Shown here one piece after another: positions 25,761 to 33,776 of a DNA stretch of 64,000 nucleotides; the stretch's first letter is position 1; every line of letters starts with the position of its first letter. The position numbers and the translations under genes are program-made. Where the stretch lies: the NCBI RefSeq assembly GCF_018342475.1, contig NZ_JAEMUD010000002.1, forward strand, positions 434,001 through 498,000, written 5' to 3'. Under the pieces are notes generated by a model, which made no database searches, was not told the DNA's origin, and saw nothing but the letters and a program-made list of their open reading frames with translations. The stretch comes from Parachlamydia sp. AcF125 (GTDB lineage: Bacteria > Chlamydiota > Chlamydiia > Chlamydiales > Parachlamydiaceae).

Positions 25761-28029
25761 GGTTTTTTTCTTGAATTGCCCTAACGGCTAGCTCTCGCAC
25801 CATCTCTTCCGACTGACCTGCAAAAAAGAAGGATAGGGAATTACCCAGCTGAACCCCATTGCTTGCCCATATTTCTTTCGCCGCGGCCATGCTTGTTGCA
25901 TTTCCCTCTAGGCGGCGGTTTATATCTGTAAACCTCCCTGCTCCACCTGTAGAAGCTTCTCTGTTGCTAGGTTCTGGAGCCTCAGGAATGGGGAGAGGCT
26001 TAGGAGCAGCAAGAGGAGCCGAAGATTCTCTCTCTTTCTCTTCTTCTGTTTTATTTAACAAAGGGATGCGTGGATTTTGCCCCCATAGATACCCTTTTTT
26101 ATCTAATCTAGAAGCACACACCAAGCCGATTAATTTAGCGCTAATGGATAAATAAAGCTTTTTTTCTCGTTCAAAATATTGTTGTTTTTCGCCTTCATTA
26201 GAAAAAGGACGTAATTGTTGGATTAATTCAAGTGTCTTTCTAGGCTTCTCAGCATCTATAATTGTGCTGTTTAATTTAACGTGCTGAATGATTTTGGCTT
26301 GGCTATTTAGAAGTTCTAATTCTTCTTTTTGCAAAGTGGGATAGGCATTGTGCCTTACCTGTTCAGATTTAAGGTAGGTGAATTCAGGTAAATTCTTTCC
26401 CTTTCTACCTTTGGCTAAAGATTGGATGATCCTATCCTCAAAGCTCGCATTACGCCCACTGAAAACGAGGTTAAAAAGCCTTTGTCCATACTTGGCTGTA
26501 TAATAAGCCACCTCTTCAGCGGAATAATTTTTATGCATTAGTTCTTTAGTATGCAAAAGCTTAAAGCCCACTTGCTGTAGAGCTGAGCCCAGTAGTGTTT
26601 GCTGTGAAATAGGCTTTTCTTCACCACTTTGCCCATTCACCACATGATACACAGCCGAACGACACACATACGCTTCATTGGCATATGTGCTGGCTAAGAT
26701 TTGATGAAGATGGTAGTCTGTTTGCAACCGAGCGATGTTTTGAATGTTTTCACGCAGGGAATTTTGCAACTCCTTGCATTTATTTTCTAATAAAGCGCAT
26801 CTCTTTTTCTTTTTTTCGATCAGTTCTTGAGTATCTTTATCTTTACTACTATGATTTAAATCTTTTAAAGCAGCTAATTCCTCATCTAATGCTTGCTTTG
26901 TTGACTCTAATTCATCTATTAAAGGTTCTTTATCTCTCTTTAAAGCTAGAATGTATCCACGGCAGGTTGTAGATTTTTCTAGATGCTCCACATAAAGTCT
27001 ATTGAGGGCCGCAACTGTAACATCTTGCTCGCGCACCGGCAGAGGATCGAATCGCCTTAGCTCTTGAATTTTAGCATTAAGGGCTGCTAAATGGTGGAGA
27101 TGTAAGCTTTCTACCCCTTGAAAAATAGTGTCATAGTCCTTTTGACAGAGTGAGATGTGGGCTTCTAGGCCATCTTCAGGCAATTCCGCGCGTAAAATTT
27201 TGTTTAGTTTTTTCTGAGCTATTTCCTTAAATGCTTGCCAATCTTCTTCTTCCAAGCTGTAACGCAAAGAAAATAAACTTGCTGTTATTTCCTGTACGTG
27301 TTTTTTATATTTAAATTCTTTAAAGATATTGGTAAATTCTTCCTCAGAAAAAAGCCTTTTGCCTTGAATTAAGGGATTATTTTCTTCGTCGTGCAAGAAC
27401 TTGGGGTAGGTTTCTCGATCTTTTGTTATCGTATCCATATAAGCATTAGAGTCTCGCTGAGAAGAAGAGGTCATCTCAAATAACTCTTCCGAGATGCTAT
27501 AAAAACCATCGATGACAGCGTTGGTGATCCGCCCTTCAAAATCGAGCCCTTGCGTTTTAACTCTTGCTTCTGCACGCTCAAAAAAAGAACTTTCCCCCGC
27601 AAATGTGGTATGAATAGAGGTGTCTATATCGGAGGTTAATTTGCGACTTCCCGGAGCTTTAATCTCAATTTTGCACTCTTGCGCCTTTTCTAAACCTGTC
27701 GGCACCCGAGCAGTTTTCTGAGTGACTATAAATTGGTACCATTTCGCCGTAAAGGTATAGCCACCATCGGCTGTTTTTGCCACCTTGCCTGCTATTTCAG
27801 CAGCTAAATTAAAATGAGCGGCGGAAAATATTCTTAAAATTGCTTCTCGGTAGCTGGCATAATCGACTACATCGCGGTCTTCTATGTATTTTTGCATCTG
27901 CTGTGCAGCTTGCCCTTGAGTTCCATCTAGACGCACAGACGTTACATATGTTCTTTTAAGAGACTCCCAATCGGTATCTCCTAAATTTTTAAACCGTTGG
28001 ATCGCAGGAAAATCTTGTGAAATAATCAT
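25735..28029 (-). CDS. Large helical protein with a nucleotidyltransferase-like GS...DxD motif
   Basis: 764 residues, start ATG 28029 with AAGGG 6 bases upstream. Not recognised as a named family. Near residue 130 it reads GSRKLTSDID after a beta-like stretch (CKIEIKAP), the layout of the GSx(n)DxD motif of pol-beta-type nucleotidyltransferases, which transfer nucleotides to RNA, antibiotics or proteins. A third acidic residue cannot be placed with confidence. A coiled coil lies about 350-430 and a Pro-rich linker (SAPLAAPKPLPIPEAPEP) near 680. The last codons lie on a run of nine A. A one-base backward shift there avoids the stop and reads straight into the NACHT gene. The two are at least an operon (75 bases apart) and may form one fusion protein in which this module replaces the usual N-terminus. 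Confidence 0.6.
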   Translation of the reverse strand: MIISQDFPAIQRFKNLGDTDWESLKRTYVTSVRLDGTQGQAAQQMQKYIEDRDVVDYASYREAILRIFSAAHFNLAAEIAGKVAKTADGGYTFTAKWYQFIVTQKTARVPTGLEKAQECKIEIKAPGSRKLTSDIDTSIHTTFAGESSFFERAEARVKTQGLDFEGRITNAVIDGFYSISEELFEMTSSSQRDSNAYMDTITKDRETYPKFLHDEENNPLIQGKRLFSEEEFTNIFKEFKYKKHVQEITASLFSLRYSLEEEDWQAFKEIAQKKLNKILRAELPEDGLEAHISLCQKDYDTIFQGVESLHLHHLAALNAKIQELRRFDPLPVREQDVTVAALNRLYVEHLEKSTTCRGYILALKRDKEPLIDELESTKQALDEELAALKDLNHSSKDKDTQELIEKKKKRCALLENKCKELQNSLRENIQNIARLQTDYHLHQILASTYANEAYVCRSAVYHVVNGQSGEEKPISQQTLLGSALQQVGFKLLHTKELMHKNYSAEEVAYYTAKYGQRLFNLVFSGRNASFEDRIIQSLAKGRKGKNLPEFTYLKSEQVRHNAYPTLQKEELELLNSQAKIIQHVKLNSTIIDAEKPRKTLELIQQLRPFSNEGEKQQYFEREKKLYLSISAKLIGLVCASRLDKKGYLWGQNPRIPLLNKTEEEKERESSAPLAAPKPLPIPEAPEPSNREASTGGAGRFTDINRRLEGNATSMAAAKEIWASNGVQLGNSLSFFFAGQSEEMVRELAVRAIQEKNQNAAEKKS

Positions 28030-28273
28030 AAAAAACCCTTGGGTTAATATTATTCTGGCGATAGAAAAGTTCGCTCTAAATGCTTAAAAAGCCATTTTTG
28101 CTTCATTTCTATTTTCTGATTCATCTACAAACAAAAACTAATTAAAATTTTAGTTTCATGCAAGTTTTTTTGCATGTTCAGAAGTTGATAGGATTAAAAA
28201 AAGTGTTTACAAAAATTTCCGAAACTAAACGTTTTAGCTTGTCAATCTTTCTGTATGAATAACTATCAGTCAT
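28030..28273. promoter_or_regulatory. Leader region of the nucleotidyltransferase-like gene
   Basis: About 240 bases without an ORF. It contains a 7-bp inverted repeat CATGCAA/TTGCATG (28157-28176) and, just before the gene, AACCC-AA-GGGTT on the reverse strand, whose right arm contains the likely ribosome binding site. A TTGACA on the reverse strand (28240-28235) has no matching -10 at the usual distance, so no promoter is claimed. Confidence 0.4.
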
Positions 28274-28459
28274 TTGCTAGATAGGCCGCATAGCAAGATA
28301 AAAAAACTGCATAAGCCTCGTTTAGGTGGTGAACTAAGTGATCCTTCCTCTTATATTCTCCTTCCTATACCTGTTAAAAGGCCTACAAAATTGAGTGGTA
28401 AAGCTCTTAAGCAAGCTAAAATAATTAATTTTCGCCAATTCCAACTTAGTAGTTTATAG
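28274..28459 (+). pseudogene. Relic of a fourth GTPase / collagen-like paralog
   Basis: A 61-codon open stretch whose second half reads KLSGKALKQAKIINF. This matches SLSGKGLKQPEKVNF, the sequence just after the collagen segment in copy 2. In DNA, 21 of 23 bases agree over TTGAGTGG.AAAG.TCTTAAGCA (dots mark the two differences). No GTPase or collagen part remains upstream, and the frame stops after QLSSL. It is most likely the leftover tail of a deleted copy rather than a working gene. Confidence 0.6.
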
Positions 28460-28879
28460 AAATTGCTTATGTAGAGTAGCTAAAACAAGCCCCTTTTTTT
28501 ATCCTATCTCCCTGCAGGAGGGAGTATGGAATGTTTAAAGAGTATTTTTTAATAACAAAACGGCAGCAAAACGATGAAAGAATGATGCCTCTAACGAATG
28601 TGCTTCTCTTTGCTGAGCGATATCCTAACAATGTGTTAGGCTTTCAAAGTGTTTGGTGAAACTTAAGCTTAAGAAGATCAGTCTGAGTTAAAACCTATTC
28701 AGAAGTATTCTTCTATAGGCTTTATTTGAGCTTTTTTTTAGAATTTATATGCCATTGAAGCTAACCCAAGAAGTGAGAGATCTTTGGCCCACTTTCATCT
28801 TTTTTTTCATCGCGATTGAATTTTCTACTTTGGGAAAAAATGGCTCTTTGCTATAGTTTTGCTTTTCAGTTTATTGCCA
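28460..28879. other. Intergenic at the right edge of the island, small hairpins only
   Basis: No gene. Three short inverted repeats are visible: CTCCCT/AGGGAG near 28510, CCTAACA/TGTTAGG near 28633 and an interrupted CCTAT-AGAAG/CTTCT-ATAGG near 28707. None has a strong T run. No integrase, and no repeat of the tRNA 3' end, was found. Confidence 0.4.
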
Positions 28880-28954
28880 CGGAGTATAGCGCAGTTTGGC
28901 TAGCGCGGCTGCTTTGGGAGCAGTAGGTCGGGGGTTCAAATCCCTCTACTCCGA
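28880..28954 (+). tRNA. tRNA-Pro (anticodon UGG)
   Basis: A 75-base cloverleaf: acceptor CGGAGTA/TACTCCG with discriminator A, D arm GCGC...GCGC, anticodon arm GCTGC-TTTGGGA-GCAGT with TGG at positions 34-36, and T arm with GGTTCAAATCC. CCA is not encoded. It lies at the right end of the island and 63 bases before lgt. Confidence 0.95.
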
Positions 28955-29017
28955 TCATTTACGAGCCTTCTTTAGGCTCGCTTTTGCCTCTCCACTTCTT
29001 AACATTGGAAGCATTCC

Positions 29018-30142
29018 ATGCATGCAATTGTATCCTTGGGATGGTTTTACTGGGACCCATCTAGAGAAATCTTTCGCCTTCCGATTATTGATCGGCCATT
29101 AGGTTGGTACGGGGCTTGCTTCGTCTTAGGCTTTATTCTTGGCTATTTTGTCATCCTTCCCCTCTTTAGGCGCAAGCTTCTCGGCACAAAAGTTTTGCTG
29201 GAAAGGGATATTCTCAATTGGGCCTTATTGGCTAAAGATTTTAAGGCTGCTCAAAGCAGCCCTGATCCATGGATGCGCTCACTCTATCAAAAGCTAAGCC
29301 CTGAAACAAAAAAGCAGCTAACCCAGTGGCAATCTATGCAAGAGCCCGATTCGCTCCTTAAAACAGCGCTTTTGCAGGCCTTAAATGAAGGCAAAGGGCC
29401 CCGGTCTCGCGCCGATTTAGAAACCTTATTTCCTCAAACTATCGCCCCTGTTAAACAACTTTGCACCGCTTTAGCCGATCAAATCACCTGGTTTGTCACC
29501 GTAGGCACCGTGGTAGGAGCTAGGTTGGGGGAAATTTTTTTCTACGATTGGCCTCATTATCGAGATCATCCTCTCGATATGTTCAAAATTTGGGAAGGAG
29601 GATTGGCTAGCCACGGAGGGGTGATCGGCATTTTAATCGCCCTATTTCTTTTTCATCGCTCCATTCAAAAAAAGTTTCCGGAGCTTTCTATCCTTACTCT
29701 TTTTGATTGTCTATGTATTCCGGCTTGTTTGGGCGCTTTTTGGATTCGGATTGGCAATTTTTTCAATCAAGAGATTATCGGCACCTACACAAACGTCCCT
29801 TGGGCGGTCGTTTTTGGCCACCCTATTTACGGACAACCCGGAATTCCCCGCCATCCCGTGCAACTTTACGAGGCTTTTTCTTATTTAGGGATTTTTATTT
29901 TTCTCTACGCCTTGTGGAGGTGGGAAAAGTTAAAACTGGCAGAAGGAGTTTTAGCTGGGTTATTTTTCATTCTAAGCTTTTCCGCCCGTTTCTTGTTAGA
30001 GTTTTTTAAACTCCCCATGAGTTATATGGTCGATGAATCCTTTTTACAAATGGGGCAATATTTAAGTATTCCGTTTGTGTTACTAGGATTGTTTTTAGTT
30101 TTTTATTCACATAAAAAACAAAAACAATTACAAATATCTTAG
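29018..30142 (+). CDS. lgt: Prolipoprotein diacylglyceryl transferase
   Basis: 374 residues. Lgt transfers diacylglycerol from phosphatidylglycerol to the lipobox Cys of prolipoproteins in the inner membrane. Typical elements are RPLGWYGACFVLGFILGY (first membrane segments), GGLASHGGVIG near residue 197 (the conserved H-G-G stretch), RIGNFFNQEIIG near 243 (family signature) and PRHPVQLYEA near 279, plus a C-terminal membrane segment. It is about 90 residues longer than usual because of a charged insert between the second and third membrane segments (about residues 65-150). Two ATGs lie close together (29018 and 29022); the first is in frame. In Chlamydia lgt is near yidC and dnaA, so the island appears to separate former neighbours. 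Confidence 0.95.
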   Translation: MHAIVSLGWFYWDPSREIFRLPIIDRPLGWYGACFVLGFILGYFVILPLFRRKLLGTKVLLERDILNWALLAKDFKAAQSSPDPWMRSLYQKLSPETKKQLTQWQSMQEPDSLLKTALLQALNEGKGPRSRADLETLFPQTIAPVKQLCTALADQITWFVTVGTVVGARLGEIFFYDWPHYRDHPLDMFKIWEGGLASHGGVIGILIALFLFHRSIQKKFPELSILTLFDCLCIPACLGAFWIRIGNFFNQEIIGTYTNVPWAVVFGHPIYGQPGIPRHPVQLYEAFSYLGIFIFLYALWRWEKLKLAEGVLAGLFFILSFSARFLLEFFKLPMSYMVDESFLQMGQYLSIPFVLLGLFLVFYSHKKQKQLQIS

Positions 30143-30237
30143 TCTTAAGACTTGCGGTTGTCATTTTTGTTGTTTTTTAATTTTTTGTTCGTTATATTTT
30201 GACATTTGATCCTTTTAGTATGGAGTTTAAGGAAAAC

Positions 30238-30510
30238 ATGTCAAAATCAAAGTTAATATTTGATCATAACAACGAAGAAATTGAACTTGAAAATGGCTCT
30301 CCTCTTGCCGAAGTATGTGAGGAAGCCGGCGTACCTTTTGCCTGCACGGAAGGTGTCTGCGGAACGTGCGTGATCGTCATCAAAGAAGGGAAAGAAAACC
30401 TTACGGATCCTACCCAGGAAGAAGAAGATTTTCTTGGGGAAGGCACGACAGATGAAAGGCTTGCATGCCAATGCAAAATCAAAGGTGGATGCGTACGTAT
30501 TTCATTCTAA
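30238..30510 (+). CDS. 2Fe-2S ferredoxin
   Basis: 90 residues from ATG 30238, chosen because AAGGA lies 5 bases upstream. A longer frame from a TTG at 30199 lacks a binding site. A plant/adrenodoxin-type fold is suggested by CTEGVCGTC and a fourth Cys in LACQC, giving the C-x5-C-x2-C...C cluster ligands. Acidic overall, as usual for electron carriers. It is 32 bases before an Fe-S carrier gene, so a role in cluster assembly or in feeding electrons to it is likely. Confidence 0.92.
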   Translation: MSKSKLIFDHNNEEIELENGSPLAEVCEEAGVPFACTEGVCGTCVIVIKEGKENLTDPTQEEEDFLGEGTTDERLACQCKIKGGCVRISF

Positions 30511-30541
30511 TCTCAAATCCATTAAAACTTAAGGATCAACT

Positions 30542-31129
30542 ATGTCAGAAGCAAAAGAAGTAGCAGAAAAAGTTGTCATTCATAAACATATGACGATTAA
30601 AGATATCCTCTCTCTTTTCCCTCATAAAGCGCAACGCCTTTCACAAGAGATCACAAATGCGGGCTTAAATTGTGTTGGATGCCATGCCGCTGTATGGGAA
30701 ACTTTGGAAGCTGGAATGTTAAGCCACCGGATGAATGAAGCGGATATTGACCGTCTCGTCCAAAGATTAAACGCCCTTCTTGAGGAAGAAGAAGCGGATG
30801 CCACCACCATTACTTTAACACCCCGCGCTGCAGAAAAATACAAAAGCATTCTGGCTGAAGAAGGGAAAGAGGGATGGGGCATTCGTTTTGCTGAAAAATT
30901 TGGTGGATGCAATGGCTTTGAATATGTGCTTGATTATTCGGAAAAAGCGCTTCCTTCCGATCGTGTATTTGTTTCCTGCGACGTTGAAATTCATGTAGAT
31001 GACTGTATTGCCGATCATATGCTCGGATCAGTCATTGATTATGTCGATGGATTGCACAGCTCTGGCTTTAAAGTTTCCAATCCACACGTTCGCTCTTCTT
31101 GCGGATGTGGCCACTCTCACGGCTATTAA
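30542..31129 (+). CDS. DUF1858 - IscA/HesB-type Fe-S carrier fusion
   Basis: 195 residues. The N-terminal part (about 12-75) resembles the DUF1858 redox-disulfide domain, with the pair in NCVGCHAA. The C-terminal part (about 83-195) is an A-type Fe-S carrier: ITLTPRAAEKYKSIL, the first ligand Cys in FGGCNGFEY and the last two in SCGCG. Such carriers pass clusters to target enzymes. The end CGCGHSHGY adds two His. It follows the ferredoxin closely, so the two are probably one transcript. Two-domain forms are unusual compared with the 105-120 residue single-domain IscA. Confidence 0.85.
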   Translation: MSEAKEVAEKVVIHKHMTIKDILSLFPHKAQRLSQEITNAGLNCVGCHAAVWETLEAGMLSHRMNEADIDRLVQRLNALLEEEEADATTITLTPRAAEKYKSILAEEGKEGWGIRFAEKFGGCNGFEYVLDYSEKALPSDRVFVSCDVEIHVDDCIADHMLGSVIDYVDGLHSSGFKVSNPHVRSSCGCGHSHGY

Positions 31130-31136
31130 CCTTTTT

Positions 31137-31160
31137 GGGCAGTCTATATGGCTGCCCTTT
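31137..31160 (+). terminator. Terminator after the Fe-S carrier
   Basis: A 6-bp GGGCAG/CTGCCC stem with a 9-base loop followed by TTT, 8 bases past the stop. The T run is short. Confidence 0.5.
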
Positions 31161-31218
31161 CCATCTTGAGGGTATTTTGGCCAACGAGAGGCCTTGAAAA
31201 AAGCGCTTTCTTGGCCGG

Positions 31219-31509
31219 CTAGCCTCCCATATTTTTTATGCCAGAGCAATCCTTATCTCCCTCTGCGGATGGGGGCGCAGACAAAGCGGGCAATTCTTTC
31301 CATAAACCATAGTCCCCCCTCAAAAGTTTTCTCTTATTCCGCCAAACAGTTCCTGTGACTGTATCCACAAGGTACACTTCGGTTCCGTAATCTGGATTAT
31401 AAACGGTACTGATTTGATAGCGCCCCACTTGAGTGGGCAACTTCTCCTTTGCATACAAGCTTGCCGCCAAGGAAAAAAAGGTTAAAAATAAAAGTATTTT
31501 TTTAAGCAT
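31219..31509 (-). CDS. Small exported protein of unknown function
   Basis: 96 residues with a clear signal peptide (two Lys, a hydrophobic core, cleavage likely after SLYA near residue 20). The mature part has a VGRYQIS...TEVYLVDTVTGTVW pattern, a short beta-rich repeat-like unit seen in small bacterial periplasmic proteins of unknown role. It ends in a loose Ser/Gly-rich tail. It is convergent with the Fe-S carrier and probably monocistronic. Confidence 0.65.
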   Translation of the reverse strand: MLKKILLFLTFFSLAASLYAKEKLPTQVGRYQISTVYNPDYGTEVYLVDTVTGTVWRNKRKLLRGDYGLWKELPALSAPPSAEGDKDCSGIKNMGG

Positions 31510-31684
31510 ATCTCTTGAAAAAAGTTAAGTTTGCTAAAACGGATGTTAGCATGTTCTCCCAAGTCCGTAAAGTTTCTTGTATGAAAGCTATGCCCTTATT
31601 CTTGCTTACACACCCTCTCTTTAAAAAAGAACGGATTTAAATAGAGGGAAATACCAGACTTACAAATCACCGGAAAGAATAAAA

Positions 31685-32236
31685 TCACTCTTCTCGCTCG
31701 ATTTGCGATGCTTGCGCGATTTCAGCCCTTAAGGCTTTTTTGTAGGCTTTTTCTCCAGAATCTGGAATACACGCAACCCCATGAAGATTAGGTCCCCTGC
31801 TATTCCATAGGGATACTTCACGTTTAGTCACATGGTTAATACCCAGCCAGGTGGGAAAAGTTTCCCCCTCCTTTTTTCTCCAGTTGATGCCAGGCCTTAA
31901 TTCTTCCACCTTTTCTGCAACCTTATTAAACTCATACCTCAATTGATGGCTGTGCCGCTGAGAGACTTTTTGCCTAAATGCTGGGTCATCAGCGACTTTT
32001 CTATTAAACTCAGCGGGGTCATCGCATGTATTTACCGCTCCTCGAGTGCTAAGCTTTTTTACAATTTTCTCAAAGACTCGTTTTTTAGCAGCAATCACGC
32101 TTTCTTTAATTAACGAAAGGTCGTGAGCTTTTAGCTCCCCTTTTTGGATAAATTCTTCAGGAATTTCAGGCTCAGCTAGAACTGAAGCGGCTGTAGTTAA
32201 ATAAAAAGGGGGCATTTGTTGAGGAAGGTTTATCAT
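31685..32236 (-). CDS. Hypothetical protein
   Basis: 183 residues, charged and mainly helical, with no signal peptide or membrane segment. Not recognised. The middle is rich in Lys and Arg (KRVFEKIVKKLSTRG), and the C-terminal third has Trp-containing segments (TFPTWLGINHV, VSLWNSRGPNLHGVA) that could form a small folded domain. It is separated by 135 bases from lpdA on the same strand and is probably a separate unit. Confidence 0.55.
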   Translation of the reverse strand: MINLPQQMPPFYLTTAASVLAEPEIPEEFIQKGELKAHDLSLIKESVIAAKKRVFEKIVKKLSTRGAVNTCDDPAEFNRKVADDPAFRQKVSQRHSHQLRYEFNKVAEKVEELRPGINWRKKEGETFPTWLGINHVTKREVSLWNSRGPNLHGVACIPDSGEKAYKKALRAEIAQASQIEREE

Positions 32237-32328
32237 TTAGATTTAGCTTGAGTGGATTATTTGAAAAATAAAAACGCATTTTAGTTAAAGCTCTCGTTTT
32301 TTTAAACCGAATAATGATGGACTGATAA

Positions 32329-32351
32329 GCTGGAATTTTGAGCATTCCAGC
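32329..32351 (-). terminator. Possible terminator after lpdA
   Basis: Perfect 8-bp stem GCTGGAAT/ATTCCAGC with a 7-base loop, 20 bases past the lpdA stop on the reverse strand. No real T run follows. Confidence 0.4.
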
Positions 32352-32371
32352 CTTCCCGACAATTTTTTGGT

Positions 32372-33775
32372 CTAAAAATGGATGGCATGTCCCAAAGCAT
32401 TGAGAGCTGCTTCTTTGATCGCTTCGCTGAGTGTGGGATGGGGATGAGAGGCATAGGCCATATCAGACAGAGTGGCTTTTTTTTCTAAGGCAATCACCCC
32501 TTCTCCAATCATTTCAGAGGCATTGGGGCCTATGATATGCAAACCAATTAGGCGCCCCGTCTTTGCTTCTCCAATAATTTTAACCATTCCGTCAGTATCC
32601 CCTATCGATCTTGCGCGAGAATTTGCTTTAAAAAGGCAGCTGCCGATTTGCACTTTTAATTGGGCATCTTTAGCTTCTTGCTCAGTTAACCCCACTGACG
32701 CAACTTCTGGATGGGTATAGATCACATTTGGAATTGCCATGTAGTTCACCTGGGGATGTAAACCAGCGAGTTTTTCCACCACGGCAATTCCTTCTTCAGA
32801 TGCGCGATGCGCTAACATCGCTCCCTCTACCAAATCTCCAATCGCATAGACTGAAGCACAATGCGTTTGTAAATCTTGATTGACTTCCACAAATCCTCTA
32901 GGAGACACTTGAATCCCTACTTCCTGCAATCCTAAGCCCTTACTGTAGGGACGGCGTCCAACCGCTACCAGTACATGCTCGGCTTCAAATGTTAGATTTT
33001 TTCCTTCCTGTTCAACTTGGACACGTACTTGCTCTTTACCAATCTCAGCACCTGTCACGTTAGCGCTTAAATAAAACTCAAGCCCTTGTTTTTTTAAAGT
33101 TTGCCATAAAGCTTTACGGATGGCTTGATCCATCATAGGGCAAATATGATCGAGCCTTTCCACAACTTTCACCTGGGAACCAAGGCGCGCATAAACTGAG
33201 GCCAATTCCACCCCAATCACTCCAGCTCCCACTACAACCAATTTTTTAGGGATTTTTGGCAAGCTGAGGGCTCCTGTGGAAGAGAGGACAATTTTCTCAT
33301 CAAAAGGAAGAAACGGTAAAGCAATCGGTTCTGAGCCAGTTGCCAAGACAATGTATTTCGCCTGGATCTTTTGCACATGTCCGTCTTTTTTCACTTCGAT
33401 TGCATGAGGAGAAAGCAAACGCGCTGTGCCAGCTATCCTTTCCACCTTATTTTTTTTGAAAAGTCCCGCTACGCCTTGCACAAATCCACTCACAACCTCT
33501 TGCTTTCGCTTCATCATTTGAGGAAATTCCACATGCAAATTTGAAACTTCAATTCCATGGGTCTTAGCATCTTTTTGCAAGAAATGGTACATCTCAGAAG
33601 AATAGAGTAAGGCTTTAGAGGGGATGCAGCCTACATTTAAGCACGTTCCACCTAAAGTTGGCTCTTTTTCAATGCAAGCGGTTTTAAAACCTAACTGTGC
33701 GGCTCGAATGGCTGCCACATACCCGCCAGGCCCACTTCCAATCACCACAATATCAAAGGAAAGAGTGCTAGTCAT
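32372..33775 (-). CDS. lpdA: Dihydrolipoyl dehydrogenase (E3)
   Basis: 467 residues from ATG 33775, one base after the sucB stop. A start four codons further up would overlap sucB. FAD-dependent; it reoxidises dihydrolipoamide of E2 and passes electrons to NAD. Seen are the FAD-binding GSGPGGYVAA near residue 14, the redox disulfide GGTCLNVGCIPSK, the NAD site VVGAGVIGVE, the second FAD motif YAIGDLVEGAMLAH and the catalytic His-Glu region HPHPTLSEA near the C-terminus. Last gene of the sucA-sucB-lpdA operon, so it serves 2-oxoglutarate dehydrogenase and perhaps other lipoyl complexes. Confidence 0.97.
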   Translation of the reverse strand: MTSTLSFDIVVIGSGPGGYVAAIRAAQLGFKTACIEKEPTLGGTCLNVGCIPSKALLYSSEMYHFLQKDAKTHGIEVSNLHVEFPQMMKRKQEVVSGFVQGVAGLFKKNKVERIAGTARLLSPHAIEVKKDGHVQKIQAKYIVLATGSEPIALPFLPFDEKIVLSSTGALSLPKIPKKLVVVGAGVIGVELASVYARLGSQVKVVERLDHICPMMDQAIRKALWQTLKKQGLEFYLSANVTGAEIGKEQVRVQVEQEGKNLTFEAEHVLVAVGRRPYSKGLGLQEVGIQVSPRGFVEVNQDLQTHCASVYAIGDLVEGAMLAHRASEEGIAVVEKLAGLHPQVNYMAIPNVIYTHPEVASVGLTEQEAKDAQLKVQIGSCLFKANSRARSIGDTDGMVKIIGEAKTGRLIGLHIIGPNASEMIGEGVIALEKKATLSDMAYASHPHPTLSEAIKEAALNALGHAIHF

Positions 33776-33776
33776 G

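Noticed and set aside
28235-28240. TTGACA on the reverse strand as promoter of the 764-residue gene
   Set aside because: No -10 like sequence lies 16-18 bases downstream, and it would be over 200 bases from the start.
28880-28954. tRNA-Pro as an active attachment site of an integrative element
   Set aside because: No copy of the tRNA 3' end was found at the far side of the island, and there is no integrase or excisionase gene in the window.
30199-30237. Ferredoxin start at TTG 30199
   Set aside because: It adds 13 residues not typical of the family, and ATG 30238 has AAGGA at the right distance.
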